A stretch of DNA of 64,000 nt from Asterias rubens (taxonomy: Eukaryota > Echinodermata > Asteroidea > Forcipulatida > Asteriidae). The notes under the pieces are model-generated. The model was not told where the DNA came from and searched no databases. It saw nothing but the letters and a program-made list of their open reading frames with translations. Made by a program: the position numbers and the translations under genes. The stretch lies in NCBI RefSeq assembly GCF_902459465.1, contig NC_047071.1:7954098-8018097 (forward strand). Reading direction: 5' to 3'. This document shows positions 1 to 12,402 of the stretch, in pieces (within the stretch, counting starts at the first letter, position 1; the number at the start of each line of letters is the position of its first letter).

Positions 1-86
1 AGAGGAAACAAACCTATTCTGACCCCAGATTTTCTTTAAACCTGAATCACCCCAATCTCCACCTTTTAATTAATTTAAGACACAAA

Positions 87-3000
87 ATGGCGTCCGTTCG
101 TCTGTCCTCGCGGTTCGACATTCTTCATGTCATGGACTCCTCGTCTGATTTTCCTGGGAACGATTCAGACGAGGATGGTAAAGCAAACCGTGTGCAGAGG
201 CAGCCCAGCAAGGGGAACAAAGATGGCAAATCCACGGCAGCGTCTGGTGACGGGACAAATGCCAATGCCAAGAAACGCATTAAGAAAAAGAAGAACAAAC
301 AACAACAGCAAGCGGCTGAGGTATTCATTTATTTGTTGTTGCCATAATTATTGTATTGCATTCTTCCCAGCCCAGGGGTTATCAATGGACTTCTTCTACC
401 CCCATCCATGTTCAGTCCCTCCCCTGCATGCATGGTTTACTTCCTTTTTGGTTATCCTCCCACATCTAACTAAAACTGACCCATCTGGGCCATGTCAATT
501 GTCATTGATTGACCATTGTTTTTTATCATTATGAGTATAAACTTACTTGAACTTACTTGAATCCACCGACGCCATCACACAACTGGGGAGGAGACGGTGG
601 TTCTGGTTACTGGGGCAGACAGCTTAGATAAGCTTATGACTTTTATGAAGAGCCCCCCCCCCGACGTTCTTTAGTATGACGTTGATTGATTGATTGCCAG
701 GATTGCTATGATTGTCTTTACGCGGTCCTACTACTTGCCGTCAACTCATTAAATTTACATGAAAAATTTATAAATGGGACACGGAAGTGTTAAGTCTGGG
801 CTAAACTACATATTTCTCATGGTTTTCGGTAAAAATTCATTCACAAAAACGACTTTGTGTTGATAAAAAAAAAGTACCAATCATTGACATCTTGGGCCAA
901 GACTAATCAATGTGAAAAAGCAAGATGGCGGCCGACGGTTTTGCTGTTTCGAGATAATTTTTTCACGCGAAAAAAACTCAATTTTTATTCCGAAATATGA
1001 CCTAAAACTTTCGCGAATTCTCTTTGATTGAGCTGATACTTTACAGTTTTATGTTTCTTTTGTGGATTTTAAATGTATATTGGAGGAGTTGACGGCGAGT
1101 TGACGGCGCAAGTGAGTTGACGGCGAGTTGACGGCAAGTAGTAGGACCCTCTTTACGAACAGCTGTGATGTTTCCATGACCACCAATGACTTGACTTGGG
1201 ATGATTGGAATGATTTGCTAACTATATGTATGTAAATTCAGTTTCAGATGCACACAGACAGCAGTACACCACATTTTACACAGCACTGGCATGGTCTTGC
1301 TTGCTTGCTGGCATGCTTGCTGGCAAGTAACAACTGAGGCTCTGTGCTCATAAACAAAATTTACATTTTGCATTCGGATAACTTTCCGTACGTAAGGCGC
1401 CACCACTTTTTCACTCATTTTTACAAAAAGGGATATCTCTTTGAGGTAAATTAGATACTATATTATTTCATTTTGAATGAAAAAGTGGTGGTGTGACGCG
1501 GCGGTCGGTGGGGGCGCTGTCTCTCTCTACAGTATCTCCTACCACTTATCACCGTGATACAAATAAATTTAACTTCCCCAAGTCCGTTGGGCTAAAATAT
1601 ATAACCAGGCAGCTTACAATTATTAAGTGAAGAAATGGACTCAAAAACTTGGAATTGACACATGTCTAACAGTTTCAACAATTATTTATTTAACTCATAA
1701 AACCATCAAAATTATTAACTCTGAAACTGCTGTGAGACGTCTCTCTATTTACATCATTTATAATAAAAACCACTGGCACACACTAAGTGTAGGACGTGTT
1801 ACTCCGCCCATATTATTATCAGCTCCTCGCTGGGATTACTCTCTTCTAGTTCTTGGACTGGTTATAGATGGCTAGTGCCGATCCCCTTTCCATTAACTGT
1901 GTTTACTCCGCCGAATCATCTAGTCTGACTCAAAATGCGGAGTAAATGACGAGTACTAATAGTTCTTATGATAACTAATATACCTTCAGTCCCTGACTGG
2001 AATTAAACCTTGACTCCCCGAGTCGTTAAACGCGTAGTAGCTCCAAGCTCCACCTTCAGTCCCTGACTGGAATTAAACCGTGACTCCCTGAGCCGTTAAA
2101 CAAGTAGTTATAATAACACTGATGCGGGTCAAGTTATGACGAGTATCAGCCCCGCCTGCAATACTATCCTGTGACTCCGCCGACCCCATAGTAGTTAATA
2201 TTGATGCGGAGTCATTACTGACGAGTATTAGCCTAAGCTATACCTTCAGCCCCCGGCTGGATTTATACTGTGGCTCCGCTGACCCCATAGTAGTTAATGA
2301 TACTGATGTGGAGTCATTATGACGAGTATTAGCCTAAGCTATACCTTCAGCCCCCGGCTGGATTTATACTGTGGCTCCGCCGACCCCATAGTAGCTAAAT
2401 GACTCGATGCGGAGTTGATACATTGTATATAAATTAACGTTCGGCCCAAAGCATAGTTGATATTACGACTCGCAATGCGGAGTCGGTTGTTGAGTAACTC
2501 CAAATGCGGAGTTCGTACTTAAGGGTGAGTGAGTGAGTTGCTGCCGCTGTCCCCATACCTGATAATTTATGACAGCTTCTATTACAGCAACTGACTAAAT
2601 AATTAGCATAATTTATGCACAATAACCCGATAATTTTCTCCTGATATTCAGTAAAGAGTGGCCCAAAATATCCGATAATTCAGCACACAATATTTATATA
2701 GAGAGATTTATTTAAGCAATATTCACGTAAAATACAGCACACAAAAAGTTCCACAATAAAAGCCAAAAATCTTTTATATTGAGTGTTGAGATGTAAAATA
2801 ATATGACACTATAATTTCCAGCAATCGTCAAACATTTTGTCGTAAATAAATCAAGAAAAAGCAATAATTTGGGTGCATTTCATTTCAAGTTATAAGCAAA
2901 CCAACACTAACCTGATAATTTATGACAGCTTCTATTACAGCAACTGAACATACATTGTAAAACTTTCCCTTTATATAGGCCGCGAATTTCTTACCGCTTT

Positions 3001-6000
3001 TTGATTGGCTGAAGGCAGCCACGCAAAATAGGATTCGCGCGATACGAAAAAGCAGACAACATTTGCAATAAACCCTTAATAAAAGGAAAGTTGTAAGGTT
3101 TTATAAATCGAGACTAAGACAAGTAATGATTGTGAACTTATTTATGAATAACCCCAGGTCTTTCTGCACTTTTACAAGCTTAATTTAAGGAAAGAAAGTC
3201 CTAACAGCGTCTCCCTTATTTGGTATGACGAATCACGAGTCCTAGACCTAATGAATATTAATGAACTGAGTGTGCAATGGCGGCGCCCATACAACGATCA
3301 TCTCGTCGCATAGAACTAAAGTAATCTATGAGAATTGTACGGATCTATATCACTTGTTTTTACATGAATTAAATTTTACATCTCAAAGGTAAGTTTTCTA
3401 CTTGTTTAGGGAGAAATACACAATAATTAAATGAGACAAAATAGACGTGAACTCCGTCTCACGTCACAGTGGCGCCATACGGAAACTTTTCCTTGCATTT
3501 TGAGTGGAAAAGGTTTCCGTATGGCGCCACCACTTTTTCATTCGATATGAAATAATATAGTATCTAACTTACCTCAATGAGATATCCCTTTTTGTAAAAA
3601 TTAGTGAAACAGTGGTGGCGCCATACGGAAAGTTATCCTTTTCATTATAAAGGGAATGTCAATGTTTTTTTTTAGTACAAAACCCCAGCCAGCCAGGCCT
3701 ACTGACATGACTGACTGGGTCTTCAGTATTTGGTAAATAAAACAACAAAAAACATGGCCACGCTGTTAGGCCGAGTAAAAAAAAGAACATGTTTCACGTC
3801 CGGGTTTTTCAAAAAAAGGAGGAAGAGGGGCTTTTTATTTTTTATTTTTTATTTCAAGATGGCCGCCATTCTTTGTTAAAAATGTCAAATATCCATTATT
3901 TTTCTACTGCTGAAATACACAAAACATATATGAAACAATTTAGTCGAGGCATTCAGACAAGCCATTCAGATTGTTTTTGCTGAGATCATTTAAAATAACC
4001 CTATTTAAAAAAAAAATAATAATGTGCATACAAAAATAAAATAAAAAAGGAGGCGGCCTGTAAAAAGGAAGCGGGCGGGGACGCGAAACATGTTTTTTTT
4101 TTAATTGGCCTTATTTAAAAATACAACCTGTAGGCATTGAGATATTTTGAGAAAGGTGCTTTATTATACATGTAATTAAAATGCCTCTGTTGTTTCCCCT
4201 TATGAATAGTTACGAGATATAGCCTTCAACAAGATCCCCTCCATTCCAAAAGGAATAGTCGGCAGCCCTCCATCAAGTTCTTGTCTCAATCTTCCCCCTG
4301 GACTGTCTGTAGATGCAACCGTACCCCCGGCCAACTCGTTAGATCACCTGGTCGGAAACCCAATGCAATGGGAGGACTGGAAAAGAAAAGACAAGGGGGT
4401 AGGTTGCTCATGTTGTTTGAAGGTTGTTTTCTATGCTGATGAAGTGCTGAGAACAACCTAAATAATATGTTGGTTTTGTTGACTTCTACTTGATAGTTAA
4501 AGGGAAGTTACACGTTTGGTAATTAATACTCAAAACAAATATTAACTTAAAAACTGACTTGGTAACGAGCATTGGAGAGCTGTTGATAGTATGAAACATT
4601 GTGAGAAACGGCTCCCTCTGAAGTAGCACAGAATTTGAGAAGGAGTTTTAACTCCTTGGCAATTTCTTAAAATTGCTCAATAAAATAGTAAAAGACTTCT
4701 ACCCAGAAGTCTTTGGGTATATTTTCTCAATAAACAATACATCTCCGATAAACATCTACGATAGATCTATACATAACGAGTTTCATTGTTTTTTACTCAT
4801 TAATTATTTGTTTGCAGCATGTACAAGACCAGTTTCAAGATGATTTACAGAAAGCTATCCTTGCCAGCAAAGTGGAGTTTGAGCGCCAGCAGCAGGTGAG
4901 TCCAGAAATAATGAAACACATACACAATATTGCCAATGACCCAAAAGTCTGTGCATTCTCACATCTTGTTAGAAGCCCCAAATCAAACGAACAATTTGGG
5001 GGTTTCAGGCCTGTATGCTTCTTTTTTTTTTTTCGAAGGGAAAGGGCACAAAGGCATTTTCTACCTAGTAAAGGGCACCCTATAAGAAAATCAAGTTTCT
5101 ACTGGAGCATTTCAAGGGTACTAAAGCAATGACCGTGAAGTGTCATAATATAATTGATTGTTTGCAATCCATTTCGACATTAAACATTAAAAACTAACTA
5201 CTCATAATACAAATTATTCGCTGAAACTCCATGCTTTTGGTTACTAACCCGAGACATATAAAGTGTAAATTGACCTTTCCCTTATTGCACAGTTTGTTCA
5301 TGAAGTCGGCCCAGTATTGAATGAAGATGATCAAGCTGCTGCTATTAACCGAAAGGAAAGGAGGAAACACATGCAAGGAAAGGACAAGCCCCACCCAGTA
5401 TCCTTGCAAAGTTTTCAAGCCGCACCCACTAGTAATGGTAATGGAGGAGGCATTGATGAAATAGAGTTACCTAAGGTATGATTTATGTTATCGTCAAACA
5501 CTACCAAAAAAATTGAGAGAGAAACTTATTTTTGGAGTTCATGGTTGAGCATTATTTTTGTGGCATTTTTCTTGTGCTTCAAGCTAGGATTGTTATTCCC
5601 TTTTGTGCGATTCATGTCGCTTAGATACCTCTAAAATGTAAACAAACCAATTTTTGTAGGTGCTTAATTAAAAAAAAAAATTTTTACCAAGTCAGTTTCC
5701 CTTGTTGTCTATATTGATTCCTTAATTTTTTCGAAAGATTTTTTGAAGTTTGGAAGTTGAGAATTAATTGATAGTTGAAACAAACCTCAGAAGCTTAGTT
5801 TGGGTGTTCTTATACAGGCCAGGGGTCGATTTCACTAATGTCTATGTTTGCGATCATCGCTAACACACTTGCGATGAGATCGCTAACCTCAAATCCATCG
5901 CAATTGCGATGTCGCTAACTCTCCGCAACAAAAACGTCGGTCGTCGCTCGAAATGAAATGGCATTGTGCAGTTTATGTAAATCGTTGTCATGTTGGTGCA

Positions 6001-9000
6001 CACTTACGAACTATTGTGGACGATGTTTAGGCACTCATTTACAAAGGGTTAAAGCATATATAGGCCTATGGCCTCTATTATAATTTTAGATTTTAATAAA
6101 CAGTTTTCGTAAATCTGTTGTAACAGTGGGATTGATGAAAATTCTGACATATCTGTCTAATAATACCATGGAGGAAGAAATAATACCAAGCTTCACACTG
6201 TCAATTTGCCAATACATTACACATTATTTTTTTTCTAAAAATGATGGTTAAAATAATCGAACCCATATAGTATCTCCTTTTTACCGATATTAAGGGGCTC
6301 TTTGCTGCAGTTGCATCGCTGATAGTTGTCATCGGCAATCTGAGTCTACCAGGTAAAAGACCGCAAGACTAAAATAATGTAGCGCCACTCATTTTACTCT
6401 AAACCACGGACAATTTATACGTCAAAACGTACACCGCTATAACTATAAGCACATAATGGCTCAATGTATCATAAGTTTGCGATGAACTTTTACTTTGCGA
6501 CCACTAACATGTCATCGCAAGATTGTCATCGCTAAATAAAACTTTGCGACGAGTATATTCATCGTTAAGTTTTAGTGAAATCGTCGGCTAAAAATCCATC
6601 GCTAAGTTGCGATGGATTTTAGATTTAGCGATCGATTTCGGCGTTTGCGATGACCAAAACGCATTAGTGAAATCGACCCCTGTCCCCATCAAAATGTGTA
6701 TTAATTAGTGAAAGTATTGTGAAGGAGCAAGTTGGATTGACATGGATTAACCATTTTACTCTTTTCTGATCCTAGAAACATGAACCAGATCCGATGTTCT
6801 TTGAGAAAGTTGATAAAGATGTGGCTGAGATTATCACCAAGGAGGAAACTAAAACTAAGAAGAAACAAACCCAGGTACTGAAGCTATAAAGAATACCAGC
6901 ATCAATAATTTGAGTGATATGTATCATTCTCCAAATTCTTGGTTGAAGTTCCCTTTAGATTCAAAAGAGTATGTTTTCATTCTTGTTCTTGTTGATGCTA
7001 GCCAGGCCTAGTTGATGCTATTCAAGCCAAACTTGGATTGGTTATTACAGTGTGAGTCATGTCAGTGTGACCAATTTTGTTTTCAGTGCTTGAAACTCAT
7101 TTCTGCCATCCATCCTGATCCTGGGCAGCACAAACAAGATCAATAGCCAAGCAAACCTGTATGCTTCATTTTTGAAAAGGCAAGGGCACCAAGGCATTTT
7201 CTCTTTGGCAAAGGGCACCCTATGAGGAAATTGTAAATTTCTACTAGAGCATTTCAAGGGCACCAAGGCATTAGCAAGGGGCAACGGAGGCAATCGCCTC
7301 CGTTGCCTCCGTGAAGTATCAGGCCTGGCCAAGGCAGAGGTACCAACAGTAATTGCCGTGGTGCCCTGGGCTTTAGCTGTTAAGCCATTGTTGTTTAACA
7401 AACCAAGCTGGTTGGAATAGTCGGCCGAATCTTAGCAAGAAATGAAATTGTAAACGGATGTTGTGACCAAATTCAACATCCCATGATTGACGGCTTTGTT
7501 TCTGATAATTTCAACACTATTTCGGAATATTTGTGTTAACTGTGGCTATCTGTTTTTGATTTGCATTTATGACTTCCAATAGTTTTCCATACTTGGTTGG
7601 CAAAAACTTGTGCCATGCTGTTGTCATAGAGATGTCTATCGTAAAACCCCAAATGTGTTGAAGCTATGTCGGTGTTGCTGTAGGGACAATGACAGAGGTG
7701 GCTGCCTGCATAGAGAATAGAGGAGATTTGAGTCGCTGTAGGATGTCTTGCCTGCAGAAAGCATAACTTTAATATGATCAATGTTGTGAAGTGCTTCAGA
7801 GGGAATATATTATTGACGGATAGTTCAAAGTTTTTTGTTTGAAAATATTGCGTTTGGAAACTAATGAGAACGTGTATGAGTGTTGAAGTTTTTTTTTTTT
7901 TTAGAAAATGGCTGCCGAGAATATAAGGAGAGTTCAACATGAAGATGATCTTGAACAGAGGGATCATGAAATTACTGAAATGAAGACTGCGGTAGAAAAA
8001 ATGAAGGTTTGTTCATTACATTGTATTTTTAATGTTCTGTATCCTGGCTGTGGTAAATAAAGGCCGAGTCACACTGCAGCAATAACGAAAACGATCAAGA
8101 CGCAAAATGAACGCATTCTATTGGTTGAATTGCTCCACGCAGAATACGCACACGCTCATTTAACCAATGGACTGCGTTCTCTTTGCGTCGTTATCGTTAT
8201 CGTTCTCGTTATCGCTGCAGTGGGACCGGGCCTTAACTAGATGTCTTGCCAATAGACCACTGAGCTTGTCTGGTAGCAAGAGACAGTTCAAATACTATAT
8301 TTTAGCAGCGAGTACAGCAACGATTTAGATGTCTCATTAAGATTCATCTTAAGATTCAGTTGTTAATGTTATCATAATAATTGCACTAAGACATGATGAT
8401 GCGTAGCAGTAGTTTGACAAATGATAAACAATTAAGATTAATATCTTAGGAAATCTTTTCCTGTGCTCTGTTTATTTGATTTGATTTGAATTGAGTTTAT
8501 TTTGGTAAAAACACAGCAAGATCATGGCAAAAATACATACATATGATGATAACAATGGAAAGAAAATAAACAAAACTAGAAACTTAGCAGAAAACGGACA
8601 ACATTTTCATAGGATTGCCCACTAAAAGCAATAACTTCAGACTTATTCCCAATTGGGGAGCATAGCCTTTTAACAAATTCATGTATGAAAGTTCTGCTGA
8701 CACAATATTATAAACAAAAACATAATGGTTATCTTTGTTACATTTTCTTTTAGGAGGAGCTTGCACAAGTTAAGAAGAGAAATAAACAGCTTTGCTTTAT
8801 CTTAGCCCAGGGGGAAAGTAAGTGAATACATTTTCAAATAATTTCTGTCTTGGTTTTGTGTTTTTAACCATTTAAACGATGTTGTAAAAATGATAATGGA
8901 AGTGGACCTGAACTATTTCAAGTACATGTATCCACTGAATATGTTCTCTGAAGTGACACAAGTTTATGATGGTATACATGTATAAGCACTATGCAGCATT

Positions 9001-11246
9001 ATGCAGAACAATAAAAATTAATACAAATACCAAACTCCTCACAGATTCTGCCAGAGGTTATTGTTATCTTAAAAGCTAATTGAAGTCCCCACTATACAGC
9101 TAAACTATCCAACACAAACCATCCCAAATTGATTTGGTTTGTCTTGTCTTGTCTTTACTGCACAAACTGCCGCCACTGGGCTATAAACGTGCAGACCCTC
9201 ATGCATGCATACTCCCTACTCAAATTGTATATTTTCAAGGAGTGACTTAAAATTGTTAATTGGCGTCAGGGGCTGATTTATCTTGTGGCGGGAGTGAGTT
9301 CCAGATTGGTATAGTTCTTGAATACGAGGAGTGACGGTAGCAGTCTTTGTTTGATGAGATGGTGTTATAATTTAGGGTATGACTTTGACGAGTTGTTGGT
9401 TGTTCTGTTGGTTGCAGTGAAGATTACTAATGTTGGATGGAGTTATGGAGTGAGTTTCTTTGTAAAGTGTAATAAGTCTAGCTATGGTGCGGCGTCTTTG
9501 GAGTGTATCCCATTTGAGGTCCTGTAGCATATCCGTTACACTACCGGTCTTGCGATAATTGCTTTTGACAAATCTGGCTGCTCTTCGTTGAACTTTTTTG
9601 AGGTTGTTGATGTGAACTTGTTGATGAGGATCCCAAATAGCACTACAGTATTCAAAGCTTTGGTTGAACAAGAGTTTTATAAGCTCTTTCTTTAGTGGCT
9701 TTGGTTTAGTTCCAGAAATTTTGCTTGAGCAGTCCAAGGACTTTGTTTGAGTATAGGTTTAACCCTATACTACATGTACACTGTACGTGTAGGTCAGCCC
9801 TTGTACCCAATCAGATGTTCTTACTTATCCCCAATAGAGCCTGTCTTTGTGTGTGCATTGTTTCTTGTGTTTCCCCAAAAAACTTGAGTACTTTCCATTC
9901 AGTCGCCAATTTATGTTTTGGGTGTCCTTTAAGCAAGTTGCTACTTTTGCCTTGCTTTGCCTTGATTCTCTTTTGTGTAATTGAAAAAGTGTGATCTTGT
10001 AGTATGATTTTGTTTTTTTTGTGCTTGGGTGTATTTTAATCTAGCCATTTTTACATTGAGGTTGCAAATAAAATGTTCTTTTTAGTAAGTCATTTATTGT
10101 ATTTAAGTGTTCCCTTTTTTTGGTAAAAACTCTTGGCGAAAGGCTTTGAGGAGTTAGAATTCTGTATAATATACAATTTGTTTGCCTTTTCATTCACAGT
10201 GAAAGACAAAGCTGATGTGTTGAAACAAGTGGATGAACTGACGGCAGTGAAAGATGAACTGACCACAGAGGTATGGTGTGTTTGGTTTCGATATCACTAA
10301 AATCAGATTTTAAATTTGATCATAACATTTTTATGATGGATGTTTACCCATACACTGATGTGTGCTAGCACTGTATACTCAGTACTTTCCCTAGTCCTGT
10401 GAAAAAAAATCACAGGCATTTTACTCGGGTGGGATTCGAACCCACGACCCTGGCAATTCTAGAGCAGTGTCTTACCAACTAGACTACAGGGATTGCCCAG
10501 TTGGAGGTAGTTTGAATCCTATGTTTTGGCAGCAGGTACTGCAACAATATAATAGATGTTAAATTTGCATCGGGATAAAGAATATAATTTTTTTTGTTTT
10601 ACCCATACACTGATGTGTTAGCACTGTATACTCAGTACTTTCCAGAGTCCTGTTAAAAAATATGACAGGCATATTTACTCATTATTTTTTTCTCATCAAG
10701 TTTTGAATTGTGGAGGTGCTCTAAATTGTTTTGACTGATGCCTTGCCTCTAAACCAGCCTCATCCTACATAACATTTCAAGGGTGCTAAAGAAGTCTCAA
10801 AATTCAAACATACCTTGCAGAAAAATGCTGTATAAAGCGTATATAAGAAGCCAATACTATCTGCACATGTTTGATTTTGAGAGAACGCCTTACATTACAA
10901 GGCAAGGACGGCCACTTCCAGATGAGGGCTGCACTTTACTGTCATAGTACGTTGCCACCTACTCCTGCTGGGGCTGAAACAAACACTGTTACCCCACTTC
11001 ACAGTTTGTAAGGATGTAGGCATGAGTATCATCCACTAGGAACCTGGCTGGTAGATAGCAGAATGCACTACTTCAGCAGTTTATCTGCATTTCAATTTGT
11101 TTTTCTTTTTTCAAAATGCTTATTTACTTACCCTTCTTGTTTTGTCGTTTTAGGTTTCAGAGCTTCATGCAGCGTTAGAGCAGGAAAGATCCAAAGTGTC
11201 CACATTGAAATCTGAGCTTCAAAGACTACATGATAGGAAGAAGTAA
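87..11246 (+). CDS. GKAP1: G kinase-anchoring protein 1 (GKAP1), 9 exons
   Basis: Exons read at 87-320, 4210-4398, 4818-4895, 5293-5475, 6776-6874, 7905-8006, 8754-8817, 10200-10270 and 11154-11246 (TAA). All introns are GT-AG and frame is kept, giving 370 aa; vertebrate GKAP1 is about 366 aa. The N-terminus MASVRLSSRFDILHV, followed by a serine/acidic stretch and a lysine-rich KKRIKKKKNK segment, matches the family. So do the later blocks ending the first half (WEDWKRKD), the basic RKERRKHMQGKDKPHPVSL block, and a C-terminal coiled coil ending in LHAALEQERSKVSTLKSELQ. The family is a scaffold that binds cGMP-dependent protein kinase I-alpha, mainly at the Golgi, and modulates insulin-receptor signalling (known from mammals). 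The ATG at 87 is chosen because it opens the conserved N-terminus. Introns are filled with MITEs and a LINE fragment. Confidence 0.95.
723..1149. mobile_element. 427-bp TIR element with 8-bp target duplication
   Basis: The left end (724-748) contains GTCCTACTACTTGCCGTCAA. The right end (1125-1148) is its inverted complement. The element is flanked by TCTTTACG at 715-722 and again at 1150-1157, a perfect 8-bp target-site duplication as in hAT or P-type insertions. Four 11-bp copies of GAGTTGACGGC lie at 1086-1135. No coding capacity is seen. Confidence 0.8.
1382..1496. repeat. Short palindromic MITE (GGCGCCACCACTTTTTCA family)
   Basis: A roughly 115-bp element whose arms read CTTTCCGTACGTAAGGCGCC at the left and AAAAGTGGTGGTG at the right. 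Homologous copies occur at 3514-3631 and 29918-30100, all sharing the core GATATCCCTTTTTGTAAAAA or its complement. Confidence 0.65.
1860..2490. repeat. Degenerate tandem array, units of about 80-101 bp
   Basis: Units share the words TACCTTCAG, CCCCATAGTAGTTAAT, GCGGAGTCATTA and GACGAGTATTAGCC. Two neighbouring units starting at 2220 and 2321 differ by a clean 101-bp period. Earlier units are shorter and more diverged. Lies in GKAP1 intron 1; no coding signal. Confidence 0.7.
2557..2947. repeat. 38-bp direct repeat pair
   Basis: The stretch beginning ACCTGATAATTTATGACAGC occurs at 2557-2594 and again at 2910-2947. The 315 bp between them are AT-rich and unrecognised. This could be a deletion-derived solo structure or the flanks of an old insertion. 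Confidence 0.6.
3469..3631. repeat. Double hairpin of the GGCGCC MITE
   Basis: GTGGCGCCATACGGAAAC at 3469 is inverted at 3506-3530 across a short loop. The same right arm then starts a complete 118-bp palindromic copy (3514-3631). Two elements therefore share one arm. Confidence 0.65.
4498..4750 (-). repeat. Partial D-type MITE
   Basis: Begins TTAAAGGGAAGTTACACGTT and carries the D-type arm (CTTGGTAACGAGCATTGGAG). A degenerate copy of the D central palindrome (AAAAGACTTCT / AGAAGTCTTT) follows before the homology stops. Lies just upstream of GKAP1 exon 3. Confidence 0.65.
5005..5130 (+). repeat. Interspersed repeat (AAGGGCAC.AAGGCATTTT family)
   Basis: GGCCTGTATGCTTC followed by AAGGGCAC words and GAGCATTTCAAGGG. 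The same arrangement occurs at 7150-7325, in inverted form at 45590-45715, and in shorter relatives near 18630-18760 and 32925-33060. No ends or target duplications could be fixed. Confidence 0.5.
5821..6681. mobile_element. 861-bp non-coding TIR element
   Basis: Perfect 20-bp terminal inverted repeats: AGGGGTCGATTTCACTAATG at the left (5821-5840), complemented at 6662-6681. The pairing extends one more base outward to CAGGGG...CCCCTG, reminiscent of hAT ends, but I find no clear 8-bp target duplication. Sub-terminal words built on GCGATGA / TCATCGC recur inside. Sits in GKAP1 intron 4. Confidence 0.75.
7146..7325 (+). repeat. Second copy of the AAGGGCAC repeat with inner hairpin
   Basis: Homologous to 5005-5130 and longer. 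It contains the small inverted pair ACGGAGGCAATCG / CGCCTCCGTTGCC near 7283-7315. Lies in GKAP1 intron 5. Confidence 0.5.
8062..8233. repeat. 172-bp MITE with imperfect TIRs
   Basis: Left end AGGCCGAGTCACACTGCAGC, right end GCTGCAGTGGGACCGGGCCT. Inner words AACGCATTCTATTGGTTGAA and ACCAATGGACTGCGTTCTCT also pair. A half copy lies at 28243-28318. Confidence 0.65.
9130..9740 (-). mobile_element. LINE 3' fragment (RT C-terminal region plus tail)
   Basis: Reading the minus strand from 9737, a 121-codon open stretch encodes FNQSFEYCSAIWDPHQQ and then VQRRAARFVKSNYRKTGSV, the hallmark C-terminal segment of L2/CR1/Jockey-type reverse transcriptases. After a frameshift the sequence continues as a broken tail and ends near 9140 in a short (ACAAG)n run. 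The element is 5'-truncated and dead. It lies antisense in GKAP1 intron 7. Confidence 0.8.
10325..10685 (-). repeat. S1 tRNA-like SINE, one copy plus a partial second
   Basis: On the minus strand the A-box-like TAGTCTAGTTGGTAAGACA and B-box GGGTTCGAATCCC lie about 35 bp apart, followed by the S1 body (GCCTGTGATTT, AGTACTGAGTATACAGTGCT). A second tail-only copy lies at 10598-10685. The acceptor stem does not pair, so this is a SINE and not a working tRNA gene. Confidence 0.75.
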
Positions 11247-12396
11247 AGATGGAGACAACACATTCGCAAAAGTGTCATGTGTGTGTGAGGACCAAAATGT
11301 TATATCCCAGTGGAACTACTGGCTCCAAATAATGAGTTGACTTTGAAACAGCTGCCTAAAACACCATCAGTGAACGACTGGACTGAAATAAATATGACTT
11401 TGTCAAACCTGTTGATTTGGCAATCTGGATCAGGAGGACAGATTCCTTTCAAATGTGGCCATTACAATGGCAAAACTAACACCGTGTAGCCATTCCAAAG
11501 CTCTCTGGCATTTTATATGGGAATCTACCAAGTGCATTAGATCTCATCTTCATCTGATTACTACTCAACACTTGCAGTTCAAGCTTTGCCCATTGGTCAA
11601 GTCGGATTTTCAGCTGGTATTAAATGATGCAATCTGGTACTCATATTTGACAGTGTCCAAGAAAAATAAGTATTAGAACGTCAATTTAAACCCTGTAGTA
11701 GGTACCACAAAAGTTGTCTTTCGCACTCGGATCACTAAAAAACTGTTGATGTTAACTGGATGATTTTAAGGTAGCAAAAAACTTTTAATTACCATAGTTA
11801 TTCCACAACTTGAGTAATGATACATGTATACATTGCTTTGATCCTGGAAAGTAAACTCTGTCAAATCCTTATTATTGCTAACAAGTGTCCTGAAAGTTTC
11901 AGAGAATAAGTGATTATGTTTTCAAATGAACGAAATGGGTAAGTGTTTATTTTGTTTCATTACTTTTGATTGGGAAAACATTTTGCTTTTAGCTTTTGAT
12001 ATTCAAACAAAGATATTTAGGATTATTACATTATTACATTGCTTGCACGTGGCTACTCTATGTATGATTTATCTGTTGTTGTTGTTGTTATTATTTATTC
12101 AGCCAATTCAACAATAAAAAAGGACAATACTTCCAGATGGGCTAGGAGAAACTCTCTGTAGAAAACATTCTTTTACCAACTATGATAAAAAAACTAATTT
12201 TTTGCACAACTTAATTTTGGTAATACTTTGCAGTCAGGTCCTGCTGTTAGATTGCATTATACGTCACCCACAGTAGGCCTATGTAACACTTGCAACTTTG
12301 TACTATAACTCTTACCTTTTCCTTTGAACGTTTTAATTTTTTGAAATACAATGTATCAATGGAGTTTAAAATGTTTGAGACAAAAGCAAATTTATG

Positions 12397-12402
12397 AATA
12401 AA
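12397..12402 (+). promoter_or_regulatory. Likely GKAP1 polyadenylation signal
   Basis: AATAAA lies 1.15 kb after the GKAP1 stop, in AT-rich sequence with no competing gene. The span from 11247 to here is read as 3' UTR. Only the hexamer is seen; the cleavage site is not established. Confidence 0.5.

Noticed and set aside
10420-10500. Candidate tRNA gene (A and B boxes on the minus strand)
   Set aside because: The acceptor stem does not pair, and the same sequence with a common tail recurs at 41205 and 57838, so it is a SINE.
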